Below, in pieces: positions 43,594 to 51,261 of a stretch of DNA of 64,000 nt. This DNA comes from Ectopseudomonas mendocina (GTDB lineage: Bacteria > Pseudomonadota > Gammaproteobacteria > Pseudomonadales > Pseudomonadaceae): assembly GCF_008041835.1 (NCBI RefSeq), contig NZ_VRYE01000037.1, positions 29,488-93,487 of the forward strand. Reading direction: 5' to 3'. Position numbers and translations under genes: made by a program. Below the pieces are notes generated by a model. The model did not search any database and had not been told where the DNA came from. It was given only the letters and a program-made list of their open reading frames with translations. Each line of letters starts with the position of its first letter. Within the stretch, counting starts at the first letter, position 1.

Positions 43594-43623
43594 AAAAAAA
43601 GGGCCCGGAGATTATCCGGGCCC
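43594..43623 (-). terminator. Intrinsic terminator after the tRNA-Ala/Glu array
   Basis: The minus strand has GGGCCCGG, a 7-nt loop, CCGGGCCC and then TTTTTTT, 8 bp past the tRNA-Ala 3' end. It is a strong terminator that isolates the five upstream tRNAs from the sixth at 40034. Confidence 0.92.
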
Positions 43624-43630
43624 TTGTATA

Positions 43631-43706
<76 letters not shown>

Positions 43707-43753
43707 GAAACCTTGCGGTCGGCTCGCAACACTTGCGTGCAGCGACTGGAAAA

Positions 43754-43829
43754 TGGCGTCCCCTAGGGGACTCGAACCCCTGTTACCGCCGTGAAAGGGC
43801 GGTGTCCTAGACCACTAGACGAAGGGGAC
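43754..43829 (-). tRNA. tRNA-Glu (anticodon TTC)
   Basis: The 76-nt gene is the same as the other two Glu genes except for one base in the D-arm region (GTGGTCTAGG instead of GTGGCCTAGG). Confidence 0.97.
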
Positions 43830-43877
43830 AAAACCTTCGAAGAACAAGGCCAGCACTCGGCTAGCCTGGTCAGTGTT

Positions 43878-43953
<76 letters not shown>

Positions 43954-44002
43954 AAAACCATGAGGTCTGGCTGCAACACCTGAGCGTTACGGCTGGAATA
44001 AA

Positions 44003-44078
44003 TGGCGTCCCCTAGGGGACTCGAACCCCTGTTACCGCCGTGAAAGGGCGGTGTCCTAGGCCACTAGACGAAGGGGAC
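44003..44078 (-). tRNA. tRNA-Glu (anticodon TTC)
   Basis: This 76-nt tRNA-Glu is identical to the isolated copy at 40034. Confidence 0.97.
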
Positions 44079-44138
44079 GCAAAACCCTTATCGCGAATCG
44101 ACTCACATCGATTCTGGCACTCCCGAAGGAGTCGAGAT

Positions 44139-44214
<76 letters not shown>

Positions 44215-44232
44215 ATCTCGAGGACGGGGCGC

Positions 44233-44261
44233 ATGTTAAGAGCGCCCCGATTGGCTGTCAA
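44233..44261 (-). promoter_or_regulatory. Sigma-70 promoter of the tRNA array
   Basis: The minus strand has TTGACA, a 17-bp spacer and TAACAT, followed by a GCGCCCCG discriminator typical of growth-rate-controlled stable RNA promoters. Confidence 0.85.
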
Positions 44262-44413
44262 CCAAATTTTTCCTGCCAACCAAAAGTTTTTACCACTAGA
44301 ACAATTACTTAGGGATGTTCTGGAAAAACCATCAAGCGTCGCGCCCACGCATGCGGTAGACAGGCGATTCGCAGCGTCTACGGGCTCACCTGTAAGCGAA
44401 TCCAGCCAGGCCG

Positions 44414-44599
44414 CTACCGATACCTGCGCCGCCCCGTGGCCTCGAGTGCCAGCAAACGCATATCCGCTTCAGCCAGCACAGCCAGACGCTCGCCTTTGTC
44501 CAGGCGCTTCCAACCCTTGATTTGTGCTCGGCTACGACCACAACCGAGGCAGATATCCTTGTCGAACTCGCAAACCTTGATGCACGGACTCTTGCTCAC
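44414..44599 (-). CDS. DUF1289 family protein
   Basis: The 61-residue protein carries the four-cysteine DUF1289 pattern (SPCIKVCEFDKDICLGCGRS), which probably binds a metal or Fe-S cluster, followed by the conserved IKGWKRLDKGERLAVLAEAD. Its cellular role is not known. The start is a GTG behind a strong GGAGGT ribosome binding site. Confidence 0.88.
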   Translation of the reverse strand: MSKSPCIKVCEFDKDICLGCGRSRAQIKGWKRLDKGERLAVLAEADMRLLALEATGRRRYR

Positions 44600-44695
44600 T
44601 GGACCTCCTGAACCACCGGGAATCGAATGCAGGCAGCTTAAGGGCCGAACGGCAAACCGCGAGATTGAAGTATTCGATGAAAGGCTTAAACACGC

Positions 44696-45496
44696 TCAAT
44701 GCAACGGCTGATCGCCGTCGAGGTCGGCCATGTCGTCTTCGCGAACCGCCTCTGCCTCGGCGTCTTCGACCAGGCGCAAGTCATCGAAATCGGTCTTGAG
44801 CCCCTGCTCCATGTCGTCCAGCTCGGCCAGCAGGCTGCGGAAGCTGGTTTCCTCGCGCGGCTCGGCGGCTTCGCCATCTTCCTGCAAGGCCAGGTCAGCG
44901 CGTGCCTGCAAGCCCGCCGGCACCTCGGCGTCGTCATCCAGCGCCAGTTCGGGCTCCGGCTCCAGTTCGCGCAAGGCAGCGAGCGGCGGCAGTTCGTCGA
45001 GACTTTTCAGGTTGAAGTGATCGAGAAAGCCCTTGGTGGTGGCGAACATCGCCGGGCGCCCCGGCACATCGCGATAACCCACCACGCGAATCCACTCGCG
45101 CTCGAGCAGCGTCTTGGTGATGTTGCTGTTGACCGCCACGCCGCGCACGTCCTCGATCTCGCCACGGGTGATGGGCTGGCGATAGGCGATCAGCGCCAGG
45201 GTTTCCAGCAGCGCACGGGAATAGCGCTGCGGGCGCTCCTCCCAGAGCCGGCCCACCCAGGGCGCGAAGCGCTCACGCACCTGCAGGCGATACCCCGAGG
45301 CCACCTCCTTCAGCTCGAAGGCGCGCCCTTCACAGGACTGGCGAAGCACCTCCAGCGCCGCCTTGAACTGCTCAGGCTCGGGCCGCTCGCCCTCCTCGAA
45401 CAGCTCGAAGAGGCGCTCGAGCGACTGCGCCTTGCCGGAAGCCAGCAGAAAGGCTTCGAGCAACTGGGCCAGGTCTTTGGGGTCGTTCAGGTTCAT
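44696..45496 (-). CDS. scpB: ScpB, segregation and condensation protein B
   Basis: ScpB dimers bind ScpA in the SMC-ScpAB condensin. The 266-residue product has the tandem winged-helix region (LLEAFLLASGKAQSLERLFE, LLETLALIAYRQPITRGEIE, DVRGVAVNSNITKTLLEREW, GRPAMFATTKGFLDHFNLKS). It ends in an acidic tail rich in Asp and Glu. It overlaps scpA by 4 bp (ATGA). Confidence 0.96.
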   Translation of the reverse strand: MNLNDPKDLAQLLEAFLLASGKAQSLERLFELFEEGERPEPEQFKAALEVLRQSCEGRAFELKEVASGYRLQVRERFAPWVGRLWEERPQRYSRALLETLALIAYRQPITRGEIEDVRGVAVNSNITKTLLEREWIRVVGYRDVPGRPAMFATTKGFLDHFNLKSLDELPPLAALRELEPEPELALDDDAEVPAGLQARADLALQEDGEAAEPREETSFRSLLAELDDMEQGLKTDFDDLRLVEDAEAEAVREDDMADLDGDQPLH

Positions 45497-46317
45497 TCGG
45501 CACGGGCTCGGACATGGATAACGGCGAAGGGCTCATTCTGCACCAGCTCGACCAGGGATTCCTTGATCAATTCAAGCACTGCCATGAAGGTCACCACCAC
45601 ACCAAGGCGCCCTTCCTCGGCGCTGAACAGCTCGACGAACGGTACAAACGCCCCACCCTTGAGACGCTCCAGCACTTCGCTCATGCGCTCGCGGGTGGAC
45701 AATGCCTCGCGGGTAACCTGGTGGCTCTCGAACATGTCGGCGCGGCGCAGCACCTCGGCCATGGACAGCAATACCTCTTCCAGGCTGACGTCCGGCAGCA
45801 GCTTGCGCGCGCGGGCTTCGGGCGCATCCAGTTTGGGTACGGTGACATCACGGCCGACGCGCGGCAGTTCGTCGATACCTTCGGCAGCGGCCTTGAAGCG
45901 CTCGTACTCCTGCAGACGGCGAATCAGCTCGGCGCGCGGATCGTCCTCTTCCTCTTCGGCCTCTGCCGAGCGCGGCAGCAGCATGCGCGACTTGATCTCG
46001 GCGAGCATGGCGGCCATCACCAGGTATTCGGCTGCCAGCTCCAGGCGCACCGAATGCATGAGCTCGACATAGCCCATGTACTGTTTGGTGATCTCGGCCA
46101 CGGGAATGTCGAGGATGTCGATGTTCTGCTTGCGAATCAGATACAGCAGCAGATCCAGCGGCCCCTCGAAGGCTTCAAGGAAGACCTCCAGCGCATCCGG
46201 AGGAATGTACAGGTCGAGCGGCAGTTCGGTGACCGCCTCGCCGTAGACCAGGGCGAACGGCAGCTCCTGCTGGGCGCCGGCCTGGCTGTCGGGGGTTGGC
46301 GTGACGGGCTCGCTCAT
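45493..46317 (-). CDS. scpA: ScpA, segregation and condensation protein A (kleisin)
   Basis: ScpA is the kleisin that bridges SMC heads in chromosome condensation. The 274-residue protein has the conserved N-terminal domain (LEVFLEAFEGPLDLLLYLIR, KQNIDILDIPVAEITKQYMG, YLVMAAMLAEIKSRMLLPRS) and a C-terminal winged helix (VVTFMAVLELIKESLVELVQ). The ATG has an AAGGAGCC ribosome binding site, and it follows trpS by 14 bp. Confidence 0.96.
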   Translation of the reverse strand: MSEPVTPTPDSQAGAQQELPFALVYGEAVTELPLDLYIPPDALEVFLEAFEGPLDLLLYLIRKQNIDILDIPVAEITKQYMGYVELMHSVRLELAAEYLVMAAMLAEIKSRMLLPRSAEAEEEEDDPRAELIRRLQEYERFKAAAEGIDELPRVGRDVTVPKLDAPEARARKLLPDVSLEEVLLSMAEVLRRADMFESHQVTREALSTRERMSEVLERLKGGAFVPFVELFSAEEGRLGVVVTFMAVLELIKESLVELVQNEPFAVIHVRARAE

Positions 46318-46331
46318 CGACTGAGGCTCCT

Positions 46332-47546
46332 TCAGCGGTAATTCAGGCCCATGGCCATGCGCACATCGGCCAGGGTTTCGCGGGCTTCGTCACGCGCGCG
46401 TTCGGCGCCTTCGGCGAGGATGCTGCGCACCAGGTCGGGGCTGTCCTCGTAATCGATGGCGCGCTGCTGCAGCGGCGCCAGCTCGGCTTGCAGGGCTGAG
46501 CACAGTGCGTTTTTGCAGTCGAGGCAACCAATCGAGGCGCTGCGACAGCCCTCGATCACCCAGTGCAACTGCTCGTCGCTGGAATACAGCTGGTGCAGCG
46601 ACCACACCGGACAACGCTGCGGCTCACCTGGATCATCACGGTGTACACGCGCCGGATCGGTGGGCATGCGCCGCAGTTTTTCCTCGAGCTCGGCATCGCT
46701 GTCGCGCAGGAATATCGCGTTACCGCTGGATTTGGCCATCTTCTGTCCATCCAGGCCAGGCACCCGCGAAAACTCGGCAAGAATCGGCTGCGGCTCGCTC
46801 AAAATCACCTTGCCGCCACCTTCCAGATAGCCGTAAAGGCGTTCCTGGTCGCCGAGGGTGAGGCTGGTCTGCTCCTTGAGCAAAGCCCGCGCCGTCTCCA
46901 GCGCCTGGACGTCACCCTGCTCCTGATAGGCCTTGCGCAGGTTGCTGTAGAGCTTGCCGAGCTTCTTGCCCAGCTTGCCGATGGCCGCTTCAGCCTTCAG
47001 CTCGAAATCCGGCTCGCTGCCATACAGGTGGTTGAAGCGGCGCGCCACGTCGCGGGCAAATTCGATGTGCGGCAACTGATCCGCACCGACCGGCACCTGG
47101 CCGGCGCGATAGAGCAGGATGTCCGCCGCCTGCAGCAGCGGGTAGCCAAGAAACCCGTAGGTGGAAAGATCCTTGCCGCTCTGTCGCTCCTGCTGCTCCT
47201 TGTAGGACGGCACGCGCTCGAGCCAGCTGAGCGGACAGATCATCGACAGCAGCAGGTGCAGCTCGGCATGCTCCGGCACCTGCGACTGCACGAACAGTGT
47301 CGCCGAGCTGGGACTGACGCCAGCGGCCAACCAATCCACCGCCATGTCCATGACATGCTGGGAAAGCTGGCCGGCCTCGGCGTAATCGGTGGTCAGCGCA
47401 TGCCAGTCGACAATGCAGAAGAAGCAGTCGTACTCGTGCTGCAACTTGACCCAGTTCTTCAGCACGCCGTGATAGTGCCCAAGGTGAAGACGACCGCTCG
47501 GACGCATCCCTGACAGCACCCGACGCTCAGAGTCGTTAAGGCTCAA
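46332..47546 (-). CDS. trpS: Tryptophanyl-tRNA synthetase
   Basis: TrpS charges tRNA-Trp. The class I signatures are HLGHYHG (the HIGH motif) near the N-terminus and QKMAKSSGNAI (the KMSKS motif). The 404-residue length suits the longer bacterial TrpS type. The frame begins at a TTG (47546, SLNDSERRVLSGMRPSGRLH); no in-frame ATG precedes the conserved VLSGMRPSG block. An overlapping seven-codon frame (47536-47556, MERFEP-stop) starts 10 bp upstream. The gene is followed closely by scpA. Confidence 0.93.
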   Translation of the reverse strand: MSLNDSERRVLSGMRPSGRLHLGHYHGVLKNWVKLQHEYDCFFCIVDWHALTTDYAEAGQLSQHVMDMAVDWLAAGVSPSSATLFVQSQVPEHAELHLLLSMICPLSWLERVPSYKEQQERQSGKDLSTYGFLGYPLLQAADILLYRAGQVPVGADQLPHIEFARDVARRFNHLYGSEPDFELKAEAAIGKLGKKLGKLYSNLRKAYQEQGDVQALETARALLKEQTSLTLGDQERLYGYLEGGGKVILSEPQPILAEFSRVPGLDGQKMAKSSGNAIFLRDSDAELEEKLRRMPTDPARVHRDDPGEPQRCPVWSLHQLYSSDEQLHWVIEGCRSASIGCLDCKNALCSALQAELAPLQQRAIDYEDSPDLVRSILAEGAERARDEARETLADVRMAMGLNYR

Positions 47547-47617
47547 ACCGTTCCATCCAAAGTCCAGACGAGGGCTGGCAGTATAGGGTAGCTGCGCCCC
47601 AGGCGGAAAATCCGCCG

Positions 47618-48244
47618 TCAGAGATCACTGAACGGCGTCGGATCACCGCAACCGACGCGCAGCACTTGCGGGCTCTCATCAGCCAGACTGACCACGGTGG
47701 ACGCTTCCAGCCCGCCAAAACCGCCGTCGATGATCAGATCGACCTGATGCTCGAGCACCTGGCGCATTTCGTAAGGGTCGGACATCGGCAGTTCATCGCC
47801 CGGCATGATCAGGCTGACGCTCATCAGCGGCTCACCCAACTGCTCCAGCAGCGCCAGCGCGATGGGATGGCTGGGCACGCGAATACCGATGGTACGGCGC
47901 TTGGGATGCAGCAGCATGCGCGGCACTTCGCGGGTGGCATTGAGGATGAAGGTGTAAGGGCCGGGCGTGTGATTTTTCAGCAGGCGAAAGGCAGCGGTGT
48001 CGACCTTGGCAAACAGCCCGATCTGCGACAGATCGCGGCAAACCAGGGTGAAGTTGTGCTTGTCATCGAGCTGACGCAGACGACGAATGCGCTCTACCGC
48101 ATTCTTGTCGCCGGTCGCGCAACCCACTGCATAGGAGGAATCGGTCGGATAGACCACCACGCCGCCACCACGAATGATTTCCACGGCCTGTTTTACCAGG
48201 CGCGCCTGCGGGCTTTCCGGATGAATCTGGAAGAATTGACTCAC
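47618..48244 (-). CDS. L-threonylcarbamoyladenylate synthase family (Sua5/YciO/YrdC)
   Basis: The product (208 residues from GTG 48244, SQFFQIHPESPQARLVKQAV) has the YrdC-like core: GGGVVVYPTDSSYAVGCATG, KHNFTLVCRDLSQIGLFAKV, PGPYTFILNATREVPRMLLH and IGIRVPSHPIALALL. Family members make threonylcarbamoyl-AMP for t6A in tRNA, or are the less understood YciO branch; the length and the C-terminal LEASTVVSL fit YciO. The ribosome binding site is AGGAAG. It lies beside the PHP RNase gene, as yciO does in E. coli. Confidence 0.88.
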   Translation of the reverse strand: MSQFFQIHPESPQARLVKQAVEIIRGGGVVVYPTDSSYAVGCATGDKNAVERIRRLRQLDDKHNFTLVCRDLSQIGLFAKVDTAAFRLLKNHTPGPYTFILNATREVPRMLLHPKRRTIGIRVPSHPIALALLEQLGEPLMSVSLIMPGDELPMSDPYEMRQVLEHQVDLIIDGGFGGLEASTVVSLADESPQVLRVGCGDPTPFSDL

Positions 48245-48257
48245 GTTTGCTTCCTGC

Positions 48258-49124
48258 TCATGAAGTGACAGCGGATGGCTGTGCATGCTCGAAACGCTCC
48301 CAGAGCGCAGTCAGATCGTCGGGCAGCGGCCGGTACATACCCAGCTCGGACCAGTCGCCCGGCGCATGAAAATCACTGCCGACACTGGCCATCAAGCCGA
48401 ACTCGCGCGCCAGAATCGCCAGGCCACCGACCTGCTCGGCCGGCTGCATGCCGTTGACCACTTCCAGCGCGTGGCCACCGGCTGCCGCGAAGTCGGCAAC
48501 CAGACGGCGACGCTTACTGCGCGTGAAATCGTATTGCCACGGGTGCGCCAGGCTGATCCAAGCCCCGGCCGCACGCAAAGTGGCAACGGTTTCTTCCAGC
48601 ATAGGCCAATGCTGCTTGACGTCACCCAATTTGCCCGAACCCAGCCACTTGCGAAACGCCTCGGCACGGTCGCGCACATGTCCGGCACGCACCAGAAACT
48701 CAGCGAAATGTGGACGTGCCGGCGCGTTACCGCTGTCGCCCAGCGCCTGCTGGACAGCGCGCGCGCCCTCCAGAGCACCGGGCATACCCTTGGCGGCGAG
48801 GCGTCGGTCGATCTCCTCGGCACGCTGCCAGCGCCCGTGATGCAGGGCCTCGATGGCCGCACAGAGCGCCGGCGCCTCGCGCTCGAAGGCATAGCCCAAG
48901 ACATGAATGGTCGCCCCACCCCAGGTACAGGACAGCTCGATACCATTGACCAGCTTCACGCCCAATGACGCTGCCGCTAGGCGCGCTTCATCGAGCCCTT
49001 CCAGCGTGTCATGATCGGTCAGCGCCAGCAGCCGTACGCCACGCTCGTGGGCTCTGGCCACCAGAACAGCGGGCGCCAGGACGCCATCGGAGGCGGTACT
49101 GTGGCAGTGCAGATCGACAATCAT
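48258..49124 (-). CDS. rnm: PHP-domain RNase (RNase AM / YciV)
   Basis: The 288-residue protein has the PHP metal-binding motifs [21 protein letters not shown], the IELSCTW Glu and the closing [16 protein letters not shown]. The E. coli homologue Rnm (YciV, TrpH) is a 5'-3' exonuclease that trims 5' ends of rRNAs and degrades nucleoside 3',5'-bisphosphates. The gene lies next to the YciO gene, matching the trp-region neighbourhood in enterobacteria. Confidence 0.9.
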   Translation of the reverse strand: MIVDLHCHSTASDGVLAPAVLVARAHERGVRLLALTDHDTLEGLDEARLAAASLGVKLVNGIELSCTWGGATIHVLGYAFEREAPALCAAIEALHHGRWQRAEEIDRRLAAKGMPGALEGARAVQQALGDSGNAPARPHFAEFLVRAGHVRDRAEAFRKWLGSGKLGDVKQHWPMLEETVATLRAAGAWISLAHPWQYDFTRSKRRRLVADFAAAGGHALEVVNGMQPAEQVGGLAILAREFGLMASVGSDFHAPGDWSELGMYRPLPDDLTALWERFEHAQPSAVTS

Positions 49125-49239
49125 GGCGGCGCTTTCGTTGACATTGATGTTTGTTATTATGCCTCACATCTGCGCCAAGGCTGTTACCGCATCGCGCAAA
49201 TGCTCCCCGCCCTCGCTTCAACCCCATATAAGGATTGAG

Positions 49240-49539
49240 ATGCTCTACGCCATCATCGCCACCGACGTCGAAAACTCCCTGGAAAATCGCCTGGCTACCC
49301 GCCCCGCTCACCTCGCCCGCCTGGAACAGTTGAAGCAGGAAGGTCGCCTGCTGCTGGCCGGGCCACACCCGGCCATCGACAGCAACGACCCAGGCCCGGC
49401 AGGCTTCAGTGGCAGCCTGGTGGTCGCCGAGTTCGACTCGCTGGACGCGGCACAGAAATGGGCCGACGCAGATCCCTATCGCACTGCCGGCGTGTATGCC
49501 AGCGTGCTGGTCAAACCGTTCAAGAAGGTGCTGCCCTGA
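49240..49539 (+). CDS. yciI: YciI family protein
   Basis: The ATG at 49240 ([20 protein letters not shown]) follows an AGGATTG ribosome binding site and gives 99 residues. The YciI ferredoxin-like fold has conserved [20 protein letters not shown], with the His/Asp pair of the family, and the [20 protein letters not shown] segment. Enzymatic activity is not established for most members. It is divergently transcribed from the rnm gene. Confidence 0.93.
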   Translation: MLYAIIATDVENSLENRLATRPAHLARLEQLKQEGRLLLAGPHPAIDSNDPGPAGFSGSLVVAEFDSLDAAQKWADADPYRTAGVYASVLVKPFKKVLP

Positions 49540-49581
49540 TCTGCTGCCATCCACGCCCCTTTCGTCCTATAAGGAAACGCA

Positions 49582-49962
49582 ATGCGCTCACTCCCGCTGT
49601 CCCTGCTGGCCACCGTGATGCTGACTTGCGCGTTGGCCCAGGCCGAAGATGAGATTGCTCAGCCCGCAGCTGCTGCACCTGCAGTCGACAGTCAAAGTCA
49701 GGCGCTGCAACAGCGCCTGGAGCAAAGCGAGCAGCTACGCAACGAGCAACAAGCCAGCAGCGCCGTGCAACTGCAACGCCTGCGCCAGGAAAACCAGCGC
49801 CTGCGCCTGCAACTCAAGGAAAGCCAGGCACAGGCTCAGCCGCGACTGCTCAGCGAGGAGCAGACCTGGTTTGCCCTGGGGGCGGCCCTGAGCCTGGTTT
49901 CCATGGTATTCGGCGCCCTGCTGCGCGGGCGACGCAAGAGCCGTCGCGAATGGATCAACTAG
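49582..49962 (+). CDS. Small membrane protein with signal peptide and coiled coil
   Basis: The 126-residue protein has an N-terminal signal peptide (LLATVMLTCALAQAED). A Gln/Leu/Arg-rich coiled coil at about residues 38-88 and a C-terminal transmembrane helix (FALGAALSLVSMVFGALL) with a basic tail follow. Such proteins in Pseudomonas are often annotated as IF-2-like from their Gln/Ala composition; nothing supports a role in translation. It is 4 bp upstream of cpxR and may be coupled with it. The ribosome binding site is AAGGAAAC. Confidence 0.75.
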   Translation: MRSLPLSLLATVMLTCALAQAEDEIAQPAAAAPAVDSQSQALQQRLEQSEQLRNEQQASSAVQLQRLRQENQRLRLQLKESQAQAQPRLLSEEQTWFALGAALSLVSMVFGALLRGRRKSRREWIN

Positions 49963-49966
49963 CAGC

Positions 49967-50644
49967 ATGAGCCGCTTACTGCTGATCGACGATGATCAGG
50001 AACTCTGCGAGCTGCTAGGCAGTTGGCTGACCCAGGAAGGTTTCCAGGTCACGGCCTGCCATGAAACAGGCAGTGCTCGCCAGGCGCTTGCCGCTCTGCC
50101 GCCCGAGGCCGTGGTGCTCGACGTGATGCTGCCGGACGGCAGTGGCCTGGAGTTGCTCAAGCAACTGCGCGGCGAGCACCCGGACCTGCCCGTCCTGATG
50201 CTCTCCGCCCGAGGCGAGCCGCTCGACCGCATCCTCGGCCTGGAACTTGGCGCCGATGATTACCTGGCCAAACCCTGTGATCCGCGTGAGCTGACCGCAC
50301 GCCTGCGTGCCGTACTGCGGCGCAGCACACCTGCACCGGCGAGCAGCCAGCTGCAACTGGGCGACCTGAGCTTCAGCCCCAATCGCGGCGTGGTCAGCAT
50401 CGGCGAACATGACATTCCCCTGACCCTGTCGGAAAGCCGCCTGCTGGAAGCCCTGCTGCGCCAGCCTGGTGAGCCGGTCGACAAGCAGGCACTGGCGCAG
50501 CTGGCTCTGGGGCGCAAACTGACCCTCTACGATCGCAGCCTGGACATGCACGTCAGCAACCTGCGCAAGAAGCTTGGCCCGCATCCTGATGGCCGTCCAC
50601 GCATCCTTGCCCTGCGCAGCCGTGGCTATTACTACGCGCAGTGA
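49967..50644 (+). CDS. cpxR: CpxR-like response regulator
   Basis: The 225-residue OmpR/PhoB-type regulator has a receiver domain with acidic pair DDD at 8-10, phospho-acceptor Asp52 (VVLDVMLPDGSG) and conserved Lys in YLAKPCDPRE. The C-terminal winged helix has LGRKLTLYDRSLDMHVSNLR. Its place before a Spy/CpxP-like gene and a CpxA-like kinase supports CpxR, which controls envelope stress and, in P. aeruginosa, mexAB-oprM. It starts 4 bp after the preceding gene without a clear ribosome binding site. Confidence 0.88.
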   Translation: MSRLLLIDDDQELCELLGSWLTQEGFQVTACHETGSARQALAALPPEAVVLDVMLPDGSGLELLKQLRGEHPDLPVLMLSARGEPLDRILGLELGADDYLAKPCDPRELTARLRAVLRRSTPAPASSQLQLGDLSFSPNRGVVSIGEHDIPLTLSESRLLEALLRQPGEPVDKQALAQLALGRKLTLYDRSLDMHVSNLRKKLGPHPDGRPRILALRSRGYYYAQ

Positions 50645-50684
50645 GTGCTACCTGACGCTTACGTAAACAGCCTGCAACATCGCC

Positions 50685-50700
50685 TTTACCCAAGCTTTAC
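50685..50700 (-). promoter_or_regulatory. CpxR box candidate upstream of the Spy-like gene
   Basis: The minus strand reads GTAAA-N6-GTAAA, matching the tandem CpxR recognition pattern (GTAAA with 4-8 bp spacing). A further GTAAA lies on the plus strand at 50663. It is 83 bp upstream of the Spy-like ATG and would give Cpx autoregulation. Confidence 0.6.
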
Positions 50701-50782
50701 CCACACCTGACCGCCCTTGACCTTGACTGCCGCATAATGAGCCCATCCGGTCGTTACCGGTTTCGAGACAAGGAGAATCACC

Positions 50783-51196
50783 ATGCGCAAGACCCTCACC
50801 GCCCTGCTGCTCGCTGCCACCCTGCCGACACTGGCCTTCGCCATGCCCATGAAAGACGGCGGCCCACGTCATCATGACCGTGACCACGGCATGTTCAAGG
50901 AACTGAACCTGAGCAAGGAGCAGCGCCAGGCGTTTCGCACGCTGATAGGCGAACAGATGAAGACCCATCGCGACATCACCAAGCGCTACCTGGACAAACT
51001 GCCGGAAGCCGAAAAGCAGGCCATGAAGAAGGAACTGGAACAGGCCCGCGCCGACCAGCACAAGGCCCTGCGTGACCTGCTCAACCCCGAACAGCAGAAA
51101 GCCTTCGACGAGCACCAGAAGAAAATGGAAGCTCGCCGCGCAGAAATGGCCGAATTCAAGGCCTGGAAGGCCGAGAAGGACAGCAACAGCAACTGA
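50783..51196 (+). CDS. Spy/CpxP-family periplasmic protein
   Basis: The 137-residue protein has a signal peptide (LTALLLAATLPTLAFA). The helical Spy/CpxP repeat motifs of LTxxQ type are present in variant form (LNLSKEQRQAF, LLNPEQQKAFDEH). CpxP inhibits CpxA and Spy is a periplasmic chaperone. A His-rich start (GGPRHHDRDHG) might bind metal. The gene lies between cpxR and cpxA with an AAGGAGA ribosome binding site, and so could feed back on the kinase. Confidence 0.88.
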   Translation: MRKTLTALLLAATLPTLAFAMPMKDGGPRHHDRDHGMFKELNLSKEQRQAFRTLIGEQMKTHRDITKRYLDKLPEAEKQAMKKELEQARADQHKALRDLLNPEQQKAFDEHQKKMEARRAEMAEFKAWKAEKDSNSN

Positions 51197-51261
51197 TCCA
51201 CTGCCCCATTGACCCGCCGCCGCGCTCCCGGAGCCCGGCGGCTTTTGCATGAGGAATCACC

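Noticed and set aside
50701..50745. A sigma-70 promoter for the Spy-like gene using TTGACC and CATAAT
   Set aside because: The possible -35 boxes are 10 or 20 bp from the -10 box, so none has acceptable spacing.
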